A stretch of 64,000 nt of DNA from Streptomyces vietnamensis (GCF_000830005.1 NZ_CP010407.1:8010001-8074000), one strand, 5' to 3'; counted from the stretch's first letter, positions 43,664-54,679 are shown. Notes: a model not told the origin generated them from the sequence alone. Translations and numbers: made by a program.

Positions 43664-44532
43664 TGCCCCTCGACGTCGAGAAGGCGCTCTCCGCGCCGCC
43701 GGTGCGCACCGAGGTCGGGTGGGACGAGCGCGACGTACGGCTCTACCACCTGGCGCTCGGCGCCGGCGTCCCCGAGACCGACCCGCGCGAACTGCGTTAC
43801 GCGTACGAGGGACACGAGCGGGGCCTCCAGGTCCTGCCCACCTTCGGCGTCGTCGCGGGCGGCACCGGCGGTGTCGGCTTCCAGGTCTTCGACCTGCCGG
43901 GCGTCGACATCGACCTGGCGAAGGTGCTGCACGGCGGCCAGGAGATCACCGTGCACCGCCCGCTGCCCGCCGCCGCACGGGCGACCGCGGTCACCCGGGC
44001 CGTGGCCGTGCACGACAAGGGCAAGGCCGCCGTCATCGTCCAGGAGTCCACCCTCATCGGCGAGGACGACGAGCCGCTGATCACCCAGCGGAACCAGATC
44101 TTCGTCCACGGGGAGGGCGGCTTCGGCGGCGACCGCGGTCCCTCCGAGCGCCTCCCCGCACCCGACCGGGAACCCGATCTGGTGGCCGAGGTCCCGACGC
44201 TCCGTCAGCAGGCCCTGCTCTACCGGCTCACCGGGGACTGGAACCCGCTGCACGCCGACCCGGCCACCGCCCGCCGCGCGGGCCACGACCGCCCCATCCT
44301 GCACGGACTCTGCTCCTTCGGGATGGCGGTCAAGGCGGTCACCGACCGGCTGCTCGACGGCGACGCGAGCGCGGTCACCGGCTGCCGCACCCGCTTCGCC
44401 GGGGTCTTCTTCCCCGGCGAGACCCTGCGGCTGCGGGTCTGGAAGACCCCCGACGGCTACCGGCTGACGGCCACGGCCGCGGACCGCGAGGACGCGCCGG
44501 TCCTCACCGACGCGCGGATCACCGCGCGATGA
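43663..44532 (+). CDS. MaoC-like double-hotdog enoyl-CoA hydratase
   Basis: 289 residues, two hotdog folds as in fungal or peroxisomal hydratase 2. The hydratase-2 motif YRLTGDWNPLHADPATARRAGHDRPILHGLCSFGMA is complete, with catalytic Asp and His. It forms (3R)-hydroxyacyl-CoA from 2-enoyl-CoA. Its position next to kstD mirrors Rv3538 (Hsd4B-like) beside kstD in Mycobacterium, where it is linked to steroid-acid beta-oxidation. The MFE-type SDR at 29.7 kb would be a matching (3R)-hydroxyacyl-CoA dehydrogenase. It overlaps hsaB by one base. Confidence 0.87.
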   Translation: MPLDVEKALSAPPVRTEVGWDERDVRLYHLALGAGVPETDPRELRYAYEGHERGLQVLPTFGVVAGGTGGVGFQVFDLPGVDIDLAKVLHGGQEITVHRPLPAAARATAVTRAVAVHDKGKAAVIVQESTLIGEDDEPLITQRNQIFVHGEGGFGGDRGPSERLPAPDREPDLVAEVPTLRQQALLYRLTGDWNPLHADPATARRAGHDRPILHGLCSFGMAVKAVTDRLLDGDASAVTGCRTRFAGVFFPGETLRLRVWKTPDGYRLTATAADREDAPVLTDARITAR

Positions 44533-44537
44533 CCCGG

Positions 44538-44569
44538 CGGCCGGGGCGGAGGACGGCCCGCCCCGGCCG
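44538..44569. terminator. Intercistronic hairpin before kstD
   Basis: Perfect 12-bp arms (CGGCCGGGGCGG / CCGCCCCGGCCG) around 8 nt, starting 6 bp past the MaoC-like stop and ending 33 bp before the kstD start. It may attenuate transcription or protect mRNA ends inside an otherwise continuous operon. Confidence 0.55.
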
Positions 44570-44601
44570 TCGACCCACCTGACACGACCAGGGAGAACCG
44601 C

Positions 44602-47095
<2,494 letters not shown>

Positions 47096-47096
<1 letters not shown>

Positions 47097-47860
47097 TGCC
47101 CGTCGATCTGACAGGAAAGGTCGCGCTGGTCACCGGCGCGGCTCGCGGCATGGGCGAGGCCGAGGCCCGCCTGTTCGCCGCCCTCGGGGCGAAGGTCGTC
47201 CTCACCGACGTCCTGGAGGCGGAGGGAGAGGCGACGGCCGCCTCCCTCGGCGCCGCCGCCCGCTTCGTACGCCACGACGTGACCGACGAGCAGTCCTGGG
47301 CGGCCGCCGTGGCCGCCGCCCAGGACGCCTTCGGCCGGCTCGACGTCCTCGTCAACAACGCCGCGATCTACTCCGCCTCGCCCATCACCGAGGAGGACCC
47401 GGCCCGCCTGGAGGCGATCCTCCGCGTCAACCTGATCGGCCCCTTCCTCGGCATCCGCGCCGTCGCGGGGGCGATGCGGGAGAGCGGCGGCGGCTCCATC
47501 GTCAACATCTCCTCGCAGGCCGGCCTCCAGGGCATCTGGGGCCACGGCGCGTACGGAGCCGCGAAGTGGGGGCTGCGCGGTCTGACCAAGACGGCCGCGC
47601 TCGAACTCGGTCCGGACGGCATCCGGGTCAACTCCGTCCATCCGGGGGCCATCACCACCGCGATGACCGCCCACCTGGGCACCAAGGAACATCCCGCCGC
47701 GCCGCTCGGACGGGTGGGGGAGCCCGAGGAGGTCGCCCGTCTCGTCGCCTTCCTCGCCTCCGACGACTCCTCCTACCTCTCCGGCGCCGAACTCGCCGTC
47801 GACGGCGGCGCGTCGGCCGGCCGCATGCCGCTCCTCACCCCGAAAGGAACGGACGCGTGA
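47096..47860 (+). CDS. Short-chain dehydrogenase, hydroxysteroid dehydrogenase-like
   Basis: 254 residues, overlapping the preceding stop by one base. [123 protein letters not shown]. It is related to the preceding 20-beta-HSD but diverged in the substrate loop after the active site. Between the 20-beta-HSD and an esterase, it is a good candidate for the 17-beta-hydroxyl oxidation (testosterone to androstenedione) or for 3-beta-hydroxyl oxidation. The choice cannot be made from sequence alone. Confidence 0.85.
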
Positions 47861-47892
47861 ACCAGACCCCGAAGGGAACCGACGAGTGAACC
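47837..47892 (+). repeat. 29-bp tandem duplication covering a ribosome binding site and start codon
   Basis: 47837-47863 and 47866-47892 match at 24 of 27 positions; each carries GAAAGGAA/GAAGGGAA and then GTGAACC. The first GTG (47857) opens a 10-codon frame that ends at 47889 on a TGA overlapping the real esterase GTG (47886). So a short translated leader coupled to the esterase is possible. Confidence 0.6.
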
Positions 47893-48800
47893 GACCCGAC
47901 CCCGACGTCCAGGCCGTCATCGACCTGGCCACCGCCGGCTTCCCGCCGCTGGCGACGGAGATGACGGACATCGCCGAGGTGCGCGCCTTCTTCGCCGCCC
48001 GCCCCCGGCCCGCCGTCCCCCCGCCCCCCGTCGCCCGCGTGGCGGACGAGGACGCCGACGGCGTGCCCGTACGCGTCTACGACCCGGCCGTCCACGAGGC
48101 CGCCCCCGTGATCGTGTTCTGCCACGGGGGCGGCTTCGTCCTCTGCGACCTCGACAGCCACGACCCCTTCTGCCGCGCCCTCGCCCGCGCCACGGAGGCG
48201 ATCGTCGTCTCCGTCGACTACCGCCGCGCCCCCGAACACCCCTTCCCCGCCGCCCCCGAGGACGCCTACACGGCCCTCCTCTGGGCGGCGAGGACCTTCC
48301 CGGGCCGCCGGATCGCCGTCGCCGGGGACAGCGCGGGCGCCAACCTCGCCACCGTCCTCACCCTGCTCTCCCGCGACCGGGGCGGCCCCGAGATCGCCTG
48401 CCAGGCGCTGTACTACCCGATGCTCGACCCCACCCGCTCCCGCCCCTCGCACCGCGAGAACGCCCGGGGCTACTTCCTCACCGCCGACCACCTGCGCTGG
48501 TACTGGGACGGCTACCTGCAGAACCCCGTGGACCGCACCAGCCCCTACGCGGCCCCGCTCGCCGGCGCCGACCTGTCCGGACTCCCGCCGGCCCAGCTCG
48601 TCACCGCCGGCTTCGACCCGCTCCGGGACGACGGCCTGGCGTACGCGGAAGCCCTGACCGCCGCGGGGGTCCCGGTGCAGGCCCGCCACCACGCCGGGAT
48701 GTTCCACGGCTTCCTCTCCATGGCGGGCGCCCTGCCCGCGGCCGCCGAGGCCCGCGAGACCGCCTTCGCCGCCCTGCGCGAGGCCCTTGCCGCGCGCTGA
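47886..48800 (+). CDS. Alpha/beta-hydrolase, hormone-sensitive-lipase family esterase
   Basis: 304 residues. HSL signature HGGG in VIVFCHGGGFVLCDLDSHDPFCRALARATEAIVVSVDYRRAPEHPFPAAPEDAY, nucleophile Ser in AVAGDSAGANLATV, Asp in GFDPLRDDGLAYAEAL and His in HHAGMFHGFLSM complete the triad. HSL esterases cleave short acyl esters of bulky alcohols. Last gene of the run from hsaA paralogue 2 through kstD, and placed tail to tail with the Baeyer-Villiger monooxygenase gene, it could hydrolyse the 17-acetoxy ester that enzyme would make. That substrate is inferred from context. Confidence 0.87.
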   Translation: MNRPDPDVQAVIDLATAGFPPLATEMTDIAEVRAFFAARPRPAVPPPPVARVADEDADGVPVRVYDPAVHEAAPVIVFCHGGGFVLCDLDSHDPFCRALARATEAIVVSVDYRRAPEHPFPAAPEDAYTALLWAARTFPGRRIAVAGDSAGANLATVLTLLSRDRGGPEIACQALYYPMLDPTRSRPSHRENARGYFLTADHLRWYWDGYLQNPVDRTSPYAAPLAGADLSGLPPAQLVTAGFDPLRDDGLAYAEALTAAGVPVQARHHAGMFHGFLSMAGALPAAAEARETAFAALREALAAR

Positions 48801-48820
48801 CCGACGCGTACGCGCGCCTG

Positions 48821-48858
48821 CGCCCCGCCCCTCACCCGATCGGGTGAGGGGCGGGGCG
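48821..48858. terminator. Perfect 38-nt palindromic bidirectional terminator
   Basis: Two 19-nt arms with no loop bases between them, centred on CCCGATCGGG, between the converging esterase and monooxygenase genes. Confidence 0.8.
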
Positions 48859-48879
48859 CTTTGCGGGGCGGCGCCGGCC

Positions 48880-50502
48880 TCAGCCGCGTATCAGCTCGAA
48901 CCCCTTGTACCCCGAGGCCGCGACGTCCGTGATGATCTCCCCGTACACCCCGAAGCCACCGATGAACGGCATGAACACCCGCGGCTTGCCCGGGATGTTG
49001 GCCCCCAGGTACCAGGAGTTCGCCGCCGGGAACAGCGTCGCCGCCGCCCGGTCGCGGCACTGCGCGACCCACTGCTCGACGGCCTCCGCGCTCGCCTCGA
49101 TCGCGCGGTAGCCGTGCTCGTCCAGATGGCGCAGGCAGTCGGCGAGCCAGTCGCCGTGCTGCTCGGCGCAGAGCACGACGTTGGCCATGACGGACGGGCT
49201 GCCGGCGCTCGTGAGGTTGAACAGGTTCGGGAAGCCGTCGACGCCCAGGCCCAGATAGGTGCGAGGACCCCCGCTCCAGACCTCCTTCAGGGGCCGGCCG
49301 CCCCGCCCCCGGACGTCCACCCGGTCGATCGCGCCGGTCATCGCGTCGAAACCGGTCGCGAACACGATCGCGTCGAGCTCCACCCGGGTGCCGTCGGCAA
49401 GCACGATCCCGGCGGCGTCGATCCGCTCGATCGGGTTCTCCCGCAGGCTCACGAGACGCACGTCGTCGCGGTTGAACGTCTCGTAGTAGTGCGAGTCGGT
49501 GACGATCCGCTTGGTGCCGATCGGATGGTCCGTGGGGACGAGGAGGTCGGCGGTGGCCGGGTCCTCGATGAGGGCGCGGACCTTCTCCTCCCAGAACGCG
49601 CGCGCCTCCTCGTTCGCCGCGAGGTCGGTCAGCTGGTCGGGGAAGGTCTTCGAGTACAGGACGCCGCCCAGCTCCCAGCGCTCCTCGAACGCGGCCCGCC
49701 GCTCCTCGGCGGACACCTCGAACGTCGCCGACGGGTGCGCCGCGTGGGGCGAGCCGCCGCCGCTGAGCCGCGAAAGCCGCCGCCGCTCGGCGTAGCCGGC
49801 CTTCTGCCGGCGGCGCGTCTCCTCGTCCAGGGGCCTGTTGCCCGCCGGGATGCTGAAGTTGGCGCTGCGCTGGAAGACGGTCAGGTGCGCCGCCTGCTCG
49901 GCGATCAGCGGGATGGCCTGGATGCCGGAGGAGCCGGTGCCGATCACACCGACGCGCAGCCCGCCGAAGTCCACGCCCTCGTGCGGCCAGGCGCCGGTGT
50001 GGTACGTGGCTCCCGCGAACTCCCCGGCCCCCGGGATGTCCGGCATGTGGGTGCTGGAGAGGCAGCCGACGGCGAACACGCAGAACCGGGCCGACACCAC
50101 CTCGCCGCCGTCCGTGCGGACCGTCCAGCGCAGCGTCTCCTCGTCCAGCTCGGCCGAGGTCACCGAGGTGGAGAAGGTGTAGCTGCGGCGCAGGTCGAAG
50201 CGGTCGGCGACATGGCGCAGATAGCGGATGATCTCCGGCTGGGCGGCGTACTTCTCGCTCCAGTCCCACTCCTGCTGCAGCTCCTCGTCGAAGGAGTACG
50301 AGTAGTCCACGGACTCCACGTCGCAGCGGGCGCCGGGGTAGCGGTTCCAGTACCAGACGCCGCCCACGTCGTCCCCGCGCTCGAAGCCGCGCACGCTGAA
50401 GCCGAGACCGCGCAGCCTGTGCACGGCGTACAGACCGGTGACGCCCGCGCCGATGACGACGACATCGACGGCATCGACGGACTGGATCTTGCTGTCGTTC
50501 AC
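48880..50502 (-). CDS. Baeyer-Villiger monooxygenase, steroid monooxygenase-like
   Basis: 540 residues. FAD site VVVIGAGVTGLYAVHRLRGLGFSVRGFERGDDVGGVWYWNRYPGARCDVESVDYSYSF, BVMO fingerprint FAGATYHTGAWPHEG (FxGxxxHxxxWP), NADP site VGVIGTGSSGIQAIPLIAEQA, and the late motif DAIVFATGFDAMTG. Length and the conserved stretches WNRYPGARCDVES, FQRSANFSIPAGNRPLD and SWYLGANIPGKPRVFMPFIGGFGVY recall the Rhodococcus steroid monooxygenase, which turns progesterone into testosterone acetate, but cyclopentanone-type BVMOs look similar. It probably inserts oxygen at C20 of pregnan-20-ones. The FadD3-like gene lies 13 bp upstream in the same operon. Confidence 0.87.
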   Translation of the reverse strand: MNDSKIQSVDAVDVVVIGAGVTGLYAVHRLRGLGFSVRGFERGDDVGGVWYWNRYPGARCDVESVDYSYSFDEELQQEWDWSEKYAAQPEIIRYLRHVADRFDLRRSYTFSTSVTSAELDEETLRWTVRTDGGEVVSARFCVFAVGCLSSTHMPDIPGAGEFAGATYHTGAWPHEGVDFGGLRVGVIGTGSSGIQAIPLIAEQAAHLTVFQRSANFSIPAGNRPLDEETRRRQKAGYAERRRLSRLSGGGSPHAAHPSATFEVSAEERRAAFEERWELGGVLYSKTFPDQLTDLAANEEARAFWEEKVRALIEDPATADLLVPTDHPIGTKRIVTDSHYYETFNRDDVRLVSLRENPIERIDAAGIVLADGTRVELDAIVFATGFDAMTGAIDRVDVRGRGGRPLKEVWSGGPRTYLGLGVDGFPNLFNLTSAGSPSVMANVVLCAEQHGDWLADCLRHLDEHGYRAIEASAEAVEQWVAQCRDRAAATLFPAANSWYLGANIPGKPRVFMPFIGGFGVYGEIITDVAASGYKGFELIRG

Positions 50503-50515
50503 GTTCGTACTCTCC

Positions 50516-52060
50516 TCATCGGGTGGTGGTCCCCGCCGACCGCCTCAGCGCCTTCTTGTCGACCTTGCCCGCCGCGTTGTGCGGCAGGGCCGGGAGGGCG
50601 TGGAAGGCGCGCGGGACCTTGAAGTTGGCCAGTCGCTCGCGCGTGTACGAGGTCAGCTCGGCCGCGTCGATCGGAGCGCCGGACGCCGGCACGCAGTACG
50701 CGACGCCGACCTCCCCGAGCCGTGCGTCGGGCGCGCCGACGACCGCCGCGTCCAGGACGGCCGGGTGGCCGCGCAGCACCTGCTCCACCTCCGCCGGGTA
50801 CACGTTGAACCCGCCCACGACGAACATGTCCTTCAGCCGGTCGGTGATCCGCAGGAAGCCGCGCTCGTCGAGCACCCCGACGTCCCCGGTGTGCAGCCAG
50901 CCGTCCGCGTCGACGGCCCGGGCGGTGGCCTCGGGGTCGTCGAGGTAGCCGTGCATCACGTGGTAACCGCGGGTGAGGATCTCGCCGGGCTCCCCGGGCG
51001 GGGCGTCGACGCGCAGCTCCGTGCCCTCCAGGGCCGTTCCGGAGGTGCGGGCCAGGGTCTCCGGGGACTCGTGCGGCGGGCAGATCGCGACCACGCCCGA
51101 TGACTCGGTGAGACCGTACGCGGTGTTGACGCTCCGCGCGCCGAGGGACGTCCTGATCTCCTCGATGAGCGCGGTGGGGATGTTCGCCGCGCCCGTGACC
51201 GCCATCCGCATCGCGCTCAGGTCGTACGCCGCGCGCTCGGGATGGTGGATGAGAGAGGTGAAGACCGTGGGCGCGCCGGTCAGGACGGAGATCCGCTCGT
51301 CCTGCATCCGGGCGAGGACGGCATCGGCGTCGAAGACCCGCTCCGGGACGATCGTGGCCCCGTGCAGGAGGCAGGCGAGGACGCCGGCCTTGTAGCCGAA
51401 GGTGTGGAAGAACGGGTTGACGAGCAGATAGCGGTCGCCGCGCCGGAGGGTCACCGTACGGGCCCAGGCGTCGTACACGCGCAGGTTCTGGCCGTGGGTG
51501 GTGGGCACGCCCTTGGGGCGGCCGGTGGTGCCGGAGGTGAAGAGGACGTCGGCGGTGTCGTCGGGGCGCACGGCGGCGGTACGGGCGAGCCGGTCCTCTC
51601 CGGTCACCCGGTCCGCGCCCGCGAGGAAGTCCGACCAGTCCGCGGAGTGCAGGGTCACCGTCCGCTCCAGGAGCGGGAGTTCCTCCCCCGAGGCCGCGAG
51701 CAGCGCCCGGTAGTCCGTACCCAGGAAGTCGTGCTCGGTGAAAAGGAGACGGGTGCGGGAGCGGCGCAGGATGTCGGCGGCCTCGGCCGCCTTGTAGCGG
51801 GTGTTCACCGGGACGAGGACCCCGCCGGCCGCCACCGCGCCGAGCGCGGCCACCACCCAGCGGGCGCTGTTGGGCGCCCACACGGCGACCGGGTCACCCG
51901 GGCGCACCCCTTGCGCGATCACCGCGCGCGCCACCCGGTCGACCCGGTCGCGCAACTCCGCGAACGTCCAGCGCTCCTCGCCGAAGACGAGGGCCTCCTC
52001 ATCCCCGTACCGCTCGGCGGCCCAGTCCGCGAGCCCGGCGATGGTCTGCGCGCCCCTCAT
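50516..52060 (-). CDS. fadD3: Acyl-CoA synthetase, FadD3-like (HIP-CoA ligase)
   Basis: 514 residues, ANL adenylate-forming fold. P-loop FTSGTTGRPKGVPTTHGQNLRVYDAW, AYGLTESSGVVAIC, YLDDPEATARAVDADGWLHTGDVGVLDERGFLRITDRLKDMFVVGGFNVYPAEVE and the C-terminal catalytic Lys in LPHNAAGKVDKKAL. FadD3 (507 residues in Mycobacterium) activates HIP, the HsaD product, as the CoA ester, the entry point to C/D-ring catabolism and the source of the KstR2 ligand. No other acyl-CoA ligase gene is in the locus, which supports this role. The promoter carries the candidate IclR site at 52167. Confidence 0.85.
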   Translation of the reverse strand: MRGAQTIAGLADWAAERYGDEEALVFGEERWTFAELRDRVDRVARAVIAQGVRPGDPVAVWAPNSARWVVAALGAVAAGGVLVPVNTRYKAAEAADILRRSRTRLLFTEHDFLGTDYRALLAASGEELPLLERTVTLHSADWSDFLAGADRVTGEDRLARTAAVRPDDTADVLFTSGTTGRPKGVPTTHGQNLRVYDAWARTVTLRRGDRYLLVNPFFHTFGYKAGVLACLLHGATIVPERVFDADAVLARMQDERISVLTGAPTVFTSLIHHPERAAYDLSAMRMAVTGAANIPTALIEEIRTSLGARSVNTAYGLTESSGVVAICPPHESPETLARTSGTALEGTELRVDAPPGEPGEILTRGYHVMHGYLDDPEATARAVDADGWLHTGDVGVLDERGFLRITDRLKDMFVVGGFNVYPAEVEQVLRGHPAVLDAAVVGAPDARLGEVGVAYCVPASGAPIDAAELTSYTRERLANFKVPRAFHALPALPHNAAGKVDKKALRRSAGTTTR

Positions 52061-52166
52061 GATCTGTCACGTCCTCCCTGCTGTCCCGCCCCCCGGCGGG
52101 GCGCGGGCGGTGGAACCACAGCGGAGGGGAGCCTGTCAGGGAGGGGGGTCCCGGCGCAGGGGCCGG

Positions 52167-52183
52167 TTCCCGCTCACCGGGAA
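52167..52183. promoter_or_regulatory. Candidate IclR operator upstream of the FadD3-like/BVMO operon
   Basis: TTCCCGCTCACCGGGAA, the most symmetric of the three copies (TTCCCG and CGGGAA arms). It lies 107 bp upstream of the ligase start codon on the minus strand. Confidence 0.7.
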
Positions 52184-52186
52184 GGT

Positions 52187-52240
52187 GGCGGGACTTCTTC
52201 TGACGCCGGGACTTCTTCCGGCGCCGGGACCTCTTCCGGC
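52187..52240. repeat. Three tandem 18-bp repeats
   Basis: Units GGCGGGACTTCTTCTGAC, GCCGGGACTTCTTCCGGC and GCCGGGACCTCTTCCGGC lie head to tail between the operator and the Sua5-like gene end. The second and third units differ by one base. They mark the right border of the steroid locus. Confidence 0.75.
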
Positions 52241-52258
52241 GAAGCGGCAGGAAAGCGG

Positions 52259-52903
52259 TCAGCGCGTGATCAGACCGGGTACGACCTTCGCCAGCTGCTC
52301 GAAGGACAGGACGCCCTCCCGTACGAGGACCGGGACGTCGCCGGTGAGGTCGACGATCGACGACGACACCGGTCCGGCGGTCCGGCCGCCGTCGAGGTAC
52401 ACCGACACGGAGTCCCCGAGCATCCCGAGGGCCGCGTCGCAGTCCTCCGGCGAGGGCCGGTCGGTGAGGTTCGCGCTGGAGACGGCCATCGGACCGGCCG
52501 CGGCGAGCAGGTCGAGGGCGAGGGGATGATCGGGCATCCGCACGGCCACCGTGCCGCCGGTCTCGCCCAGGTCCCAGGAGAGCGAAGGCCGGTGGCGGAG
52601 CACCAGCGTCAGACCGCCCGGCCAGAACGCCTCGATGAGGGCCTCGGCCGTCTCCGGCAGGTCCGCGACCAGGTCGTCGAGCGCGTCCCGCGAGCCGACG
52701 AGCACGGGGGAGGGCTTGTGGCGGCCCCGCCCCTTCGCGGCGAGGAGACCGGCGACGGCCCGCGGATCGAAGGCGTCGGCGCCGACACCGTAGACGGTGT
52801 CCGTCGGGAGGACGACGAGCCGCCCCTGTCCGAGCGCCGCCACCGCCGCGTCGATGCCGGCCCGGCGGGCCGAGGGATCCGAGCAGTCGAATCGCTGTGT
52901 CAT
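52259..52903 (-). CDS. L-threonylcarbamoyladenylate synthase (Sua5/YciO/YrdC family)
   Basis: 214 residues. GIDAAVAALGQGRLVVLPTDTVYGVGADAFDPRAVAGLLAAKGRGRHKPSPVLVGS (ATP/threonine/bicarbonate site), VAVRMPDHPLALDLLAAAGPMAVSSANLTDRPSPEDCDAALGML and SSSIVDLTGDVPVLVREG are family hallmarks. TsaC/Sua5 makes the carbamoyl-adenylate used for t6A tRNA modification. Its start overlaps the stop of a beta-carbonic anhydrase gene (ATGA). That is intriguing because the enzyme consumes bicarbonate. The housekeeping copy in Streptomyces lies near prmC, so this is probably a paralogue. Confidence 0.88.
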   Translation of the reverse strand: MTQRFDCSDPSARRAGIDAAVAALGQGRLVVLPTDTVYGVGADAFDPRAVAGLLAAKGRGRHKPSPVLVGSRDALDDLVADLPETAEALIEAFWPGGLTLVLRHRPSLSWDLGETGGTVAVRMPDHPLALDLLAAAGPMAVSSANLTDRPSPEDCDAALGMLGDSVSVYLDGGRTAGPVSSSIVDLTGDVPVLVREGVLSFEQLAKVVPGLITR

Positions 52904-53532
52904 GAGGTCGTGCACTCCGTGTTCTCGACGCCGTGGGAGGTGACAAGCCGGGCGCTGCCCTCGGCGAGCTGGTAGGCCAGGCCCACGACGGCCACTTCGC
53001 CCGTCCGCACCTGCTCGGACAGGACGCGGGAACGGTCCATGAGCAACTGCGCCGTGTGCCTTATGTGTTCGTCGATGATGTCGCAGTCCTCCGTCAGACC
53101 GGCGGCGCGGGCCGCCAGGATGCTCGGCGTCACCCGCTCCACCACGTCCCGTACGAATCCGGCCGCCGGCAGTCCGTCCTCCACCGCGGTCCGGGCCGCG
53201 GCGACGGCGCCGCACGAGTCGTGCCCCAGGACGACGACGAGCCGGCAGCCGAGCACGCTCGTGGCGTACTCGACGCTGCCCAGCACCTCGGCCCCGAGGA
53301 CATGGCCCGCGGTCCGTACGACGAACAGGTCGCCGAGCCCCTGGTCGAAGATGATCTCGGCCGCGAGGCGCGAGTCGGAGCAGCCGAGGATGACCGCGAA
53401 CGGCTCCTGTCCGGGGGCGAGCTGCGCACGACGTGCGGCGTCCTGATTGGGGTGGTCGGGGGTTCCGGCGACGAAACGCGCGTTGCCGGCGAGCATGGCG
53501 TCGAGAGCGACCGAGGGAGAGGTTCGAGGCAT
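52900..53532 (-). CDS. Beta-class carbonic anhydrase
   Basis: 210 residues from ATG 53532 (a GTG at 53541 is possible). Zinc ligands Cys and Asp-Arg dyad in ILGCSDSRLAAEIIFDQGLGDLFVVRTAGHVLG, His and Cys in VVLGHDSCGAVAAARTAV, with EYATSVLGCRLVVVLGH before it. The enzyme interconverts CO2 and bicarbonate. It overlaps the Sua5-like gene by four bases and so is probably co-translated with it, as if to supply bicarbonate locally. That coupling is inference. Confidence 0.92.
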   Translation of the reverse strand: MPRTSPSVALDAMLAGNARFVAGTPDHPNQDAARRAQLAPGQEPFAVILGCSDSRLAAEIIFDQGLGDLFVVRTAGHVLGAEVLGSVEYATSVLGCRLVVVLGHDSCGAVAAARTAVEDGLPAAGFVRDVVERVTPSILAARAAGLTEDCDIIDEHIRHTAQLLMDRSRVLSEQVRTGEVAVVGLAYQLAEGSARLVTSHGVENTECTTS

Positions 53533-53557
53533 GCCACCCACTGTAACGAGCCATTCT

Positions 53558-53617
53558 CGGCCCGTCCCCGGCCGGTCCCGTCCCCGGCCGGGGACGGAGC
53601 CGGTCGGGGACGGGCCG
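53558..53617. terminator. 60-nt near-perfect palindrome
   Basis: Two 30-nt arms with three mismatches around CCGGCCGG, located between the 3' end of the oxidoreductase gene at 53630 and the carbonic anhydrase promoter. It probably terminates the oxidoreductase transcript. The inner motif CCGTCCCCGGCC is also directly repeated. Confidence 0.65.
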
Positions 53618-53629
53618 CCGGACCGGGCG

Positions 53630-54553
53630 TCAGACGACCGACAGGACGATCTTTCCGGTCGTACGGCCCCGCTCGCCGAGCTCGTGGGCCTTCGCGGCCT
53701 CGGACAGGGGCAGGACGGCGTCGACGACCGGGCGCAGCGCGCCGCTCTCCACCAGGGCGGCGATCTCGCGCAGGCCCAGGTGGTCGGGCTCGACCAGGAC
53801 CCATGCGGCCCGCACGCCCTCGGGCGCGGCGGGCACGTCGTCCGGGCCGGGAAGGGTGATGAGCCGGCCCCCGGCCCGCAGCACCTTCAGGGAACGCTCG
53901 GCCGTCTCGCCGCCGAGGCCGTCGAGGACGACGTCGACGTCGGAGACGACGTCCTCGAACGGGGCCTCGCGGTAGTCGATCACCTCGTCCGCGCCGAGCT
54001 CCCGGAGCAGCTCGTGCTTGGCGGCACTGGCCGTGCCGATGACGTACGCGCCGCGGGCCTTGGCGATCTGGACGGCGAAGTGGCCCACGCCGCCGGCCGC
54101 GGCGTGCACGAGCACCCGCTCGCCGGGCCGTACGTCCGCCGCGTCGACCAGGGCCTGCCAGGCGGTCAGCGCGGCGAGCGGCAGGGCCGCGGCCTCCACG
54201 TGGGTGAGGGACTTCGGCTTCGGCGCGAGGTGGCGGGCCGGCGCCACGACGTACTCCGCGTATCCGCCCGCCTGCCGGGGGAACAGCGGCATCCCGAAGA
54301 CCTCGTCGCCCGGGCGGAGGTTCCCGACGCCCGGCCCCACGGCCTCGACCGTGCCGGAGACGTCCCAGCCGAGGACCGGCAGCGGGCCCCATGCGATGAG
54401 GGCGCCGCTCGCGCGGGTCTTCCAGTCCACCGGGTTCACGCCGGCGGCGTGAACCCGCACGAGGACCTCGTTCAGGCCCGGCTCCGGGCGCTCCACCTCG
54501 CGCTCGACGAGCTTCTCGGGACCGCCCCACTGCTCCACGACCACCGCACGCAT
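53630..54553 (-). CDS. NADP-dependent oxidoreductase, quinone oxidoreductase family
   Basis: 307 residues. GroES-like MRAVVVEQWGGPEKLVEREVERPEPGLNEVLVRVHAAGVNPVDWKTRASG, LGWDVSGTVEAVGPGVGNLRPGDEVFG and the cofactor loop VLVHAAAGGVGHFAVQIAKARGAYVIGTASAAKHELLRELGADEVIDYRE. No zinc ligands, so it belongs with zeta-crystallin-type enzymes reducing quinones or enones. Divergent from a GlxA/FtrA-type regulator gene, which probably controls it. Confidence 0.88.
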   Translation of the reverse strand: MRAVVVEQWGGPEKLVEREVERPEPGLNEVLVRVHAAGVNPVDWKTRASGALIAWGPLPVLGWDVSGTVEAVGPGVGNLRPGDEVFGMPLFPRQAGGYAEYVVAPARHLAPKPKSLTHVEAAALPLAALTAWQALVDAADVRPGERVLVHAAAGGVGHFAVQIAKARGAYVIGTASAAKHELLRELGADEVIDYREAPFEDVVSDVDVVLDGLGGETAERSLKVLRAGGRLITLPGPDDVPAAPEGVRAAWVLVEPDHLGLREIAALVESGALRPVVDAVLPLSEAAKAHELGERGRTTGKIVLSVV

Positions 54554-54584
54554 GCTCTCCGCCTCGTTCCTTCTCGGTCGGCTT

Positions 54585-54605
54585 CCGCCGGAACCCTTCC
54601 GGCGG
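54585..54605. promoter_or_regulatory. Inverted repeat in divergent promoter, oxidoreductase / AraC-type regulator
   Basis: CCGCCGGAA-CCC-TTCCGGCGG, perfect 9-bp arms, 32 bp upstream of the oxidoreductase start. Candidate regulator site or 5' hairpin. Confidence 0.5.
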
Positions 54606-54679
54606 CGACCCGTTCACGATCCCGTCCCGCGGCCCCTCACGGTGTTGGCCCTCCGGCCACTATGTGACAGGATTTGGCC

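Noticed and set aside
47857..47889. Ten-codon frame MNQTPKGTDE as an independent gene
   Set aside because: Too short and created by a 29-bp duplication; kept only as a possible leader in the findings.
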